DNA of 64,000 nt from positions 2,552,038 to 2,616,037 of the forward strand of contig OY848923.1 of NCBI GenBank assembly GCA_963693285.1, written 5' to 3'. The position numbers and the translations under genes are program-made. The notes below the pieces were generated by a model. The model saw only the letters and a program-made list of their open reading frames with translations, was not told the DNA's origin and ran no database searches. Source of the DNA: Xestospongia muta. Taxonomy: Eukaryota > Porifera > Demospongiae > Haplosclerida > Petrosiidae. Positions 31,338 through 55,976 of this stretch are shown piece after piece; the first letter of the stretch is position 1; each line of letters starts with the position of its first letter.

Positions 31338-32934
31338 TGAACATAATGAAAGACATTGAACAAAAATGTACTAATTATGTTTGATTTTTTTGATTCAATA
31401 AAGGAAAGATTTAAAGCTAAATTTGAAAGAAGGAGGGCGGGAATACAATGATCAGGCATTGCCTCCATTTGCCAACCCAATGATGTTTTTATAGATTGAT
31501 TCTGAGATTTGATAGCACCATTTTAAAATCTTAGTCGAAGACTCCAAGTTGTCGTCTGTCACCACTCTATTGAAACAAAATTAGTGTATTAAGTTTGTTC
31601 TCATTTAAATCTCAATTATTAGTTGCTTTGTAAGCTATTTCACCCTGGAAACCAATGTTGTCATTATAGTCATCAAATTATACTACCTCAGACATAGTTT
31701 AATAAATTAACTAACTCATCAACTTTATTTGCTTGCAAATCCTAATAATTTAAATGCTTTTGCCACCAAATACCAATAAACAATATCTTGTTTAAAAAAT
31801 ACCAGTTATAACTGTGTCAGATACACATGCGTGTATCATAGAAAGATATTTTTTTAGTTATTTCTCAACTCTTAATTCAATACCAATAGCCAGTACTAGG
31901 GGGAGATGTTAAATCCTCCATCACCTGTGGTTTATGCTATAGATTCGTAAGCTAAACATATACATTTTGATGGTCAATGTTAACAAAATGTTTTGCCTGC
32001 TTTTAATAATAACATTGAACAATAGAATCAAGTGTATTCGCTAGAATAAGTGTACATAACTGTCACACATATATGTATGTGTTCACACTGTAAAGCAACC
32101 ACGTGAGCATCATTGTGCACATTCTAAATGAAGGTAAATTAGAATATTCATTTTTTTCAAAACAATTACTTAAATTAAACAATTGCCACTTCAAAAAGTG
32201 CTCATTTCTAATGTTGCAAAGACTATGTTTGAAGAAATTAATTTTATTAACATAAAATTGGAAGCTTCAGATCTGAAAAAGACCTGAGTAAACTTGAAAA
32301 CAGGATTCAGAGGGATTTACTGAAATAAGAATAGTATCATACAATTATTCGATTTAAACCAAAAAACAAAGAGAATAGTGACTGACAGTCATTTTGAAGC
32401 ATCTATGAAGTCAAAATTCTTTCTAGCTTAGTGTGTAGAAACACTCACATTATTAGGGCATACATTTATACTATTGCCAATCATAATATCACCCTTCAAG
32501 AATAACAAATCTACCACAAACATTTGTTTTTCATAACCCCTTAATTCCTTCAAGAGAGAAGATCACTAAAGCTATCAAGCCATTAAAACAAGGTCAGTCG
32601 TTAACATCAATGATTGAAAATTGTCCCACTGCAAACACTCTCAGACATAATATCTCCTTCTAGGTCTTCTCAACACACCCAATAATGATTACTGAAAAAC
32701 ATCTAGCATTAAAGTATTAATTTGTACTTCATAATAAATCATATTCTAAAGACAACTATCTCTCCCTCAAGAAATAAGACAACCAAAAACTATTGAGTCA
32801 GACCACAAGTGGTTAACATTGAAAACTATCTGAAATGTCCCTCTACAAACTTTCCACCCTAATACCTCCTCCAATAGGGATTTCTAAGTAATTCATGACT
32901 TATTTGTGCCTGACATCCTCAGCTTATAAAAGAG
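31338..32934. other. Intergenic spacer, duplicated after 34370
   Basis: The stretch 31470-32110 is homologous to 34480-35390 ('aatcctccatcacctgtgg' and 'ttttgcctgcttttaata' against 'aatcctccactatatag' and 'attttgcctgctttataa'). No ORF is supported. The end carries 'ctacaaactttccacccta' (32843-32861) before the next promoter. Confidence 0.6.
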
Positions 32935-32942
32935 TCGTTCAA
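32935..32942 (+). promoter_or_regulatory. TATA box of the gene at 33001
   Basis: TATAAAAG lies 66 bp before the ATG. Confidence 0.7.
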
Positions 32943-33000
32943 AATATAACATTTTACTTGAGTGGTTTTTTATAATAGTCTGAGCTATAGAGTGTCTGCC

Positions 33001-34038
33001 ATGTACAAAATGTTACTCCTCTTCATATTGGGTTTTTGTATAGAATTACTTCATGGCAATGGTGACAGTCATACTGGAGGATGTACAGCTACTTGTACAT
33101 CTACATGTCCTAATAATCCTCTAACATCTACTTCTTGTAGTAATGACAGTTTAGTTATCGAAAAAAGACTTGAGCAACTCAACGTAAAAATAAGGGAGAT
33201 TGAAGCCAAACTCGATCATTTAATGGCACATGCAAATATTACTGATCTCTATCCTCCTTCTCCTCTCCTACACTCCTGTGAGGAGATCAACACTAACTGG
33301 CCTGACAGTTCCTCTGACTATTACATCATAGCTGATACTAATGGACATCCTCGTCATGTCTACTGTCATATGGAATCACTGTGTAACTCTGGAGGAGGAT
33401 GGATGAGGGTAGCCTACTTCAACATGTCTGACCCTACAGAGGAATGTCCACCTGGATTTAGACTATATAACCAGAGTGGAATAAGATCATGTGGACGACC
33501 AGCATCAACACCAGCTGGTTATTGTCAATCAGTCAAGTTCCACTCCTACAACATTACTTATTCTCAAGTATGTGGTCGAATTACTGGATATCAATGTGGA
33601 TCACTTGACAATATTTATTCATGTTGTCTACATAACAAAAACATCAATCAAGCATATGTTGATGGTGTTAGTATAACTCGTGGTAATCCTCGTAATCATA
33701 TCTGGACATTTATGACTTGTCTACAAAAAAATTACTTCCAAAAAGGTGGGCAATGTGTGTGTCCCTGTGCTCCTAACAGTCCTGTGACTGTCCCATCCTT
33801 TATCGGGAATGACTACTTCTGCGAGTCAGGTTGTCCTGGAAACTGGCAATATAACCTCTTCTGTACTAATCCACTCTGGGATGGTAAACAGTGTGGACTG
33901 ATAGAGAAGGCCTGTTGTCTAGCTCCTGGTCTACCATGGTTCCATAAGACACTTAACACTTCCACTACTGACTATCTTGAAATTAGATTATGTGCTCCTT
34001 GGTTATCAGTTGGTTATTATGAGATTTATGTGAAGTAG
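33001..34038 (+). CDS. Secreted FReD-like protein, divergent Cys-rich loops, 345 aa
   Basis: Intact and intronless. The start is ATG 33001 ('MYKMLLLFILGFC'); the longer frame upstream has no ATG in the leader shared with its sisters. This is the most divergent open copy. Loop 1 contains two adjacent Cys ('NIYSCCLHNKNIN') after 'GYQCGS'. Loop 2 reads 'YFQKGGQCVCPC'. 'MTCLQKN' replaces 'MAALQEN', and 'LFCTNPLW' replaces 'VFYTDPLW'. The usual 'CGDE...EDSP' acidic loop near the end is replaced by 'CAPWLSVG'. The added Cys suggest extra disulfides in the variable face. The 3' flank resembles that after 6458. Predicted secreted; possibly a new binding specificity. Confidence 0.85.
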   Translation: MYKMLLLFILGFCIELLHGNGDSHTGGCTATCTSTCPNNPLTSTSCSNDSLVIEKRLEQLNVKIREIEAKLDHLMAHANITDLYPPSPLLHSCEEINTNWPDSSSDYYIIADTNGHPRHVYCHMESLCNSGGGWMRVAYFNMSDPTEECPPGFRLYNQSGIRSCGRPASTPAGYCQSVKFHSYNITYSQVCGRITGYQCGSLDNIYSCCLHNKNINQAYVDGVSITRGNPRNHIWTFMTCLQKNYFQKGGQCVCPCAPNSPVTVPSFIGNDYFCESGCPGNWQYNLFCTNPLWDGKQCGLIEKACCLAPGLPWFHKTLNTSTTDYLEIRLCAPWLSVGYYEIYVK

Positions 34039-34221
34039 TCAAGATTGAATACACTGATATATTAACTACTGACAGGCTAAAAACTTTGCATATGTGTTGA
34101 TTTATTTTGGTATTTTTTAACATTACTGCTAATGTTTTACAGCCATGTTGTAATGAGTTTAAGAAAAAAAAATTAAATTTCACAATATAATTATTCCAAA
34201 TATATCATCTTTAAATCTAGA

Positions 34222-34373
34222 TTTATGTGAAGTAGTCAAGATTGAAGACAATAATGTGTTAATTACAGATAAGCAAAATTTTTGCATACATGTTGATTAA
34301 TTACTGAATTTGTTGTAACATTGCTGCTATAAAGACACACAAGTTGCTTATTATGAGCTCTATGTTAAATAAT
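34222..34373 (+). pseudogene. 3'-end relics of FReD-like genes
   Basis: Two C-terminal scraps: 'tttatgtgaagtagtcaaga' (end codons and 3' flank as at 34030), and 'gttgcttattatgagctcta', which reads VAYYELYVK and a stop at about 34342-34373. Nothing upstream of either survives. Confidence 0.65.
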
Positions 34374-35004
34374 AAACAGAGATTAAAGATGTTGAGTGGG
34401 GCATTTACATATATATATATATATATATAGTTTGTTTCATTTTTTGATTCAAAATAGAAATATTTACACTAATGGGGAGGGTGATAGTGCCTCCGATTAC
34501 CAACCTTAGAAAATTTATTAGACTGATTTTGAGATTTGTCAGCACCATTTTAACCTTAGTCCAACTTGTCTATTATTACATTTGACAGTTTATCGTTTCC
34601 TTTTAACATCAATTAATAATTGCTAAACACAATTTACAAACCCATCAATCTTGTTTGCTTACAAAATACTAATATTAAAAGTTATTTCCAACTAGATATC
34701 AATAAACACAGCGACCATATTTTGCTTAAAAAAACACCAGTTATATTTGTGTCTGATGTACATACATACAAAAAAGAGAAATTAATTCCATTTTAGTTAT
34801 CCATATTTCTTTCTCTTAATTCCCTACCAATAGCCAGAAGTAAGGGAAAACATTAAATCCTCCACTATATAGTTGTAAGCTATACATTTAAGTCATTTTA
34901 GAAGGTCAACATTAACACATTTATTTTGCCTGCTTTATAATAGCATAGAACAATAGAGTCAGGGGTATTAGCTTAGAGAGATTAGATTATTAGAGAGAGA
35001 GAGA

Positions 35005-35121
35005 GCATGTGGAAGACCAGCACATCACCACCTTGTTACTGTCAGTCAGTCAAGCTCTCTTCCTAATGTACCTGCTACTCTCAAGTATGTGAAATAGTTA
35101 TTGAGTATCAATATGAAACAC
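35005..35121 (+). pseudogene. FReD-like relic
   Basis: Readable as 'ACGRPA.SPPCYCQSVKLSS', a stop, 'YSQVCE' and 'IEYQYET', with the same lesions as the relic at 19790-19915. It is the last trace of the array before the INPP4-type gene. Confidence 0.65.
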
Positions 35122-35253
35122 TGAACGTTTTGTCAACATTAACACGATTATTTTGCCTGCTCTATAATAGCATAGAACAACAGAGTCAAGAGTATTAGCT
35201 TGAATAAGTGATTGTAGCCATTGCATATGGGGTATATAGCCATTGCATATATA

Positions 35254-35341
35254 CAGTAGAACCTCCATTATCCACGTAATACACGTGGGTAATTTTCTTT
35301 TATACTGGATAAACGAGGTCCGGATAATCGAGGTTCTACTG
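35254..35341. mobile_element. 88-bp Tc1/mariner-type MITE
   Basis: Terminal inverted repeats 'CAGTAGAACCTCCATTATCC' and 'GGATAATCGAGGTTCTACTG' are flanked by TA on both sides, the target duplication of Tc1/mariner (pogo/Tigger-like) elements. The related spacer at 32068-32090 lacks it, which supports insertion into the duplicated spacer. It has no coding capacity. Confidence 0.8.
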
Positions 35342-35441
35342 TATATGTATCTGTTCACACTGCAAAGTATCCACGTGAGCAATTAAAATTTAAATATGCG
35401 CTCAAAAGCTATTATGAAATATAAGTACAGTAAGGACTCAC

Positions 35442-43798
<8,357 letters not shown>

Positions 43799-43951
43799 GA
43801 ATTGTAGGCCAGTACGATACAATACTCATTCATATGGGCGGGCAATAGTATAATTAGCCACGCCTCTAAAAATTTTTTTTAAAAGGTCTAAATTTTAAGG
43901 GAAAACAATTAAAATTTTTCAAAAATTATTTACTATTATCTACACAATGCT
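43799..43951. promoter_or_regulatory. Compact promoter of the INPP4-type gene
   Basis: Only 153 bp separate the RIMOC1 stop codon from the INPP4 ATG on the same strand. They contain a GC box (GGGCGGGC, 43836-43843) and a 'gccacgcctc' KLF-type box (43857-43866). No TATA box is visible. Confidence 0.5.
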
Positions 43952-46900
43952 TCAAGTAAATTTCTTCAATTCTATCAGGAGTTCATCTGGTCGTTCACAT
44001 CGCCAAGACTGCAGTCGTAAAGCACCTCGAGCAGCTTCAACATATTGTGTCAAAAACATAGTACCAACAGACACAGCATCAAAATTTTCACGCCCACAAT
44101 GACTCGGACAATCTATACCATAAATAGACTCCATAACTTTGTATAATTCAGGATATTTGCATTCACTGCTTGAAAGTTTATGTGTGGGTGTGGCCTCCGC
44201 TTGTGTGGGTGTGGCTGTGTTTTGAGGGGTATTTTTCATGTACCAATAACACATTTCTCCACCATATGCTAATGCCAGCATGTGTGTGTCACTACGAATA
44301 CCTGGATGGATAGATAAATGGAAGTTAAGTGGATGTTATGTAATAAACTTGATTAATAACTTCCTAAATTTACAATTAGTGTTACCATTTTTCAATAAAT
44401 CATGTAGTCTTTTGTCATTAGCAGCGTTCTCTTCCTCCACTTGAGATGTAGCACGAAGTTGAAATATCTCCTTCATATGAATTATACCTAATCTACAACA
44501 CTAGATCAAGAAATGATAGTAATTACAACTGTTAATCCCTCTTTATCCTTTAATCTTCACTTATCCATCAATTCATCTATCTATCTATCCATCAATTCAT
44601 TCATCTATCTATCCATCCATCAATTCAACTATCCATCCATTCATCTATCTATCTATCCATCAATCCATTCATCTATCTATCTATCCATCAATTCAACTAT
44701 CCATCCATTCATCTATCTATCTATCCATCAATTCAACTATCCATTCATTCATCTATCTATCTATCCATCAATTCAACTATCCATTCATCTATCTATCTAT
44801 CCATCAATTCAACTATCCATTCATCTATCTATCTATCCATCAATTCAACTATCCATTCATCTATCTATCTATCCATCAATTCAACTATCCATCCATCTAT
44901 CTATCTATCTATCCATCAATTCAACTATCCATTCATCCATTCATCTATCTATCTATCTATCCATCAATTCATCCGTCCATCTTACTTCCTGTAGCCAGCT
45001 ACAATCAGCACTTTTAATTCTCTTATCATTATTCATTACAGTACTTGTAAACATATACATTAACGCTCCTACTCTCCAATGCAAACACTCCAATATATCA
45101 ACACCTAATATCCCTAAAACCTGTAAAACAAGTTAAACCAGTAATCTCTAGTAATACAACACCAAGGTCATATGTACAATCAAGAAACAATGAATACTTT
45201 CAGTAGCAAACATGAAGGAGATTAAAGGTCACCTTACATATTACTTATATACGTGTACACGTAAGATTTCTCAGTTATTTTGTATAAATACACACTACAT
45301 ATTATTCTATACACAATTATAATATCTTAATACATAATACATGTACGTATCATTAAAATAACACTCTCAAAGAGTACATGTGTTAGTATTATACTGTCAC
45401 TATGTTGATGCATCAACTGTTGTATATGCAAATAAACCTGTCTAATTATAACACATGTACTTTCAAAGTTTTCTTTCAATATGAATTCACTAACAATCAG
45501 TGCAGGGATTATCCCAGCATATTACATGATAGTATATATTAGGACTATATTGATATCACTTTATATATACCTCAGAGTGCTTGTTTCCACAAAGTTTAAT
45601 TCCATTAGAAAATTGATCTGATAAGAAATAGGAAACATCAAATATAGTATTAGTGCAAATAAATATAGCATATCACAATTCATATTCTAACCAAGATGAT
45701 AATAATTGTGCTTTAATAATTAATAATTACTAGTATTTAAAAATTTTTTTCAATTATAGTCATTTAATGAACCGTGCTTAATCCACCATTTATTAACAAT
45801 ATTAATTGTTAATACATGTAATTTCACTACACATACCATAGTTACAAAATCCAATAACTTATGAGTACATGTAATTATGTTAATAGACTTTAATTATACC
45901 TAATATCTCTTGTATAGATTGAGGAGCAGTACTCTCGGGAAAGTCTTCGTCAACCAGTAAACATTCTTTATAATATGTAACATCTAAAATAGACTGAAAA
46001 GAACAAATGATATTGTTTCAATTGTTTTAAAATAACACAATGATACAGTAATAACTAGTAGTTTATTAATATATTGCAATTAATAACTAGTAGTTTATTA
46101 ATATATTACAATTAATATCTAGTAGTTTATTAATATATTATAATTAATAACAATATATTACAGTTAATAATTAGTAGCTTATTAATACATTACAGTTAAT
46201 AACTAGCAGTTTATTAATTTATTACAGTTAATAACTAGTAGTTTATTAATAATAATTATGTTTAAGTAGCATTGCAATCCATGTAAAGTATAAAATGAGT
46301 CCTTCTTCATTTATATTCCAAATACTAGGCAACAAGTAAATTGTGATTTTAGTTATCAGATAAGGAGAGAGGTACAATCTATTCATTTAACATTCCTTTG
46401 GACATGTGTACCTGAATATATTTCTGTAATGCTTGATGTAAGGACTTAGTTCTGTCTACTTCTCTCATTTGGAGTAGACCCACAGATAGTTCAGCTGAAA
46501 GCAATGCTTTACGTAACAACTCTACATGTCGGGAACCTAAATTATAGAATTAAACTTAGTAAATGAACAGTATCAATGAGTATTAACAGAGCTAAAAAGT
46601 AACTATGAAAGAATTCTAAGCATCTATCACCTTGGATGAGCTATATAGTATAGTAGGTAAAATTACTCTACCATCTGTGTCATCTTAAATATTCGAATAC
46701 TCTAATATCTATGGTCTCATTCCCAGACTCCTATCAGAGGAATCTGTGAATGAAGCTAGAGCTACCAAATATGTCATAGTAATACATTAATACTGTACCC
46801 AATACTATATGGCACTCTAATCTAGATAAGTTAAATTACATTCTTGAAGAACAATCATTTATGGTTATATAACTATAGTAGATACACATTCAATAAGAAC

Positions 46901-47023
46901 TATTATGTTATGATACGTGCCTTCAATTTGACCAGCAGCTGTAAGCATCTGTTGGCATTGGTCCTTCTGTTTTTGACACAGCTCCAACACTTCAGCTCGA
47001 CTATAAGTTTGTTTAGTAGACAT
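43952..47023 (-). CDS. RIMOC1: RIMOC1 (C5orf51) homologue, 322 aa
   Basis: Seven exons in phase: 46921-47023, 46412-46536, 45900-45993, 45571-45617, 44986-45120, 44386-44500, 43952-44301. Human RIMOC1 (294 aa) binds the Mon1-Ccz1 Rab7 exchange factor and acts in Rab7 recruitment during mitophagy. Matches from memory are 'ILDVTYYKECLLVDEDFPES' against human 'ILDMTYFEENKLVDEDFPED', 'DILECLHWRVGALMYM' against 'ELLECLSWRRGALLYM', and 'SDTHMLALAYGGEMCYW' against 'SDIHLLAMMYSGEMCYW'. The start 'MSTKQTYSRAEVLELCQ' is helical, as expected. The first intron needs a GC donor (GAAG then GCACGT) to keep the frame. An insertion rich in Thr/Pro/Ala follows 'CYWYMKN'. Intron 5 consists largely of ATCT/ATCC repeats. 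Confidence 0.88.
44555..44975. repeat. Tandem repeat of 'atctatctatccatcaattc'
   Basis: Roughly ten units of 36-44 bp built from ATCT/ATCC tetranucleotides plus 'caattcaactatccattc'. They fill most of RIMOC1 intron 5, up to the donor of the exon at 44986. Confidence 0.95.
46050..46255. repeat. AT-rich tandem repeat 'taataactagtagtttatta'
   Basis: About six imperfect copies of a unit of some 35 bp in the RIMOC1 intron between the exons at 46412 and 45993. Confidence 0.85.
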
Positions 47024-47414
47024 GACCAATTAAGCACGATCAGCCACACCCTCGAGTCTCCCAAGTAAAATATTAGTTATTAATTATTTTAAATCGTACG
47101 TGCCCACCCACACATATCCTAAGAATCAAGTCGCTGTGTGTGCTTCTGTTTCTCTTGACGTCTTCTGTAGGTCAGTGGTCTATAATCTTATCAGTATCGT
47201 TACTTTCGTTTACTTTGTATCAAATATATATGTGCAATGTAAATATTGACAATGTTACTGTTGCTCGTTTACATTATAAGCATCTGTACTTTTGCTTGTT
47301 GGTCGGTGCTTCAAGTTTAGTGTAGAATGCTTTGTGTTTGCTGTTTCCATTTTGTTCATCTTTCTCTCTCTCTCTCTCACATACACACACATACACAAAT
47401 AGCTCACTCTTCAA
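47024..47414. promoter_or_regulatory. Divergent promoter, RIMOC1 / adaptor
   Basis: 391 bp between two divergent ATGs. CACCC-type boxes (CCACACCC at 47044-47051; 'gcccacccacac' near 47102) lie close to the RIMOC1 side. A 'ctttctctctctctctctca' stretch precedes the adaptor ATG. No TATA box is evident. Confidence 0.5.
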
Positions 47415-55545
<8,131 letters not shown>

Positions 55546-55976
55546 AAAGATTTTATTTCATTATAATTTCAGTGAATAATTTCACAATTTTTACTAATAT
55601 TTTAACTATTCAAAGTGACACATCTACTTTAATAGCCTATTTATGTATTGACTTTATGTTTTTTTTAACGGTTTTTGTTGTTTTAGCTGTTATATTTCTG
55701 TGAAAAATTGCAAATAGAATATCTTATATTTTGGTACATTGATGTCTCTTAATAATTTTGTACAAATGAGAGCTAGAGAATTTGGTTTAATCAAAGATTT
55801 TAGATATTTTAATTTGAGAATAACGTTGTAAGACATATATATATATTTATATATACACACCTATAGGTCTGATTCCCAAACTAAATTTGAGAATGAGGAT
55901 AATATTATAATGAGCTGAGCTAGCATAAATAATAGAGTAACAGATGTGATTTGTAACGTATAATGACGTATATATT
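55546..55976. other. Convergent 3' ends, adaptor / SIRT6
   Basis: 431 bp between the adaptor stop codon and the SIRT6 stop codon on the other strand. AT-rich, with TA-rich runs near 55840. No ORF is supported. Confidence 0.6.

Larger units (their letters stand above)
34039..35441. other. Spacer between the array and the INPP4-type gene
   Basis: Contains relics at 34222 and 35005, a (TA)n run at 34413-34428, a duplicated spacer homologous to 31470-32110, and a small inverted-repeat element at 35254. Homology to the array's spacer ends near 35390, about 50 bp before the nearest INPP4 exon. Confidence 0.6.

Noticed and set aside
1..35000. Bacterial or viral origin of the intronless array
   Set aside because: Signal peptides, N-glycosylation sequons, TATA promoters, AATAAA signals and Cys-rich extracellular domains fit an animal nuclear family; lack of introns alone is not evidence of transfer.
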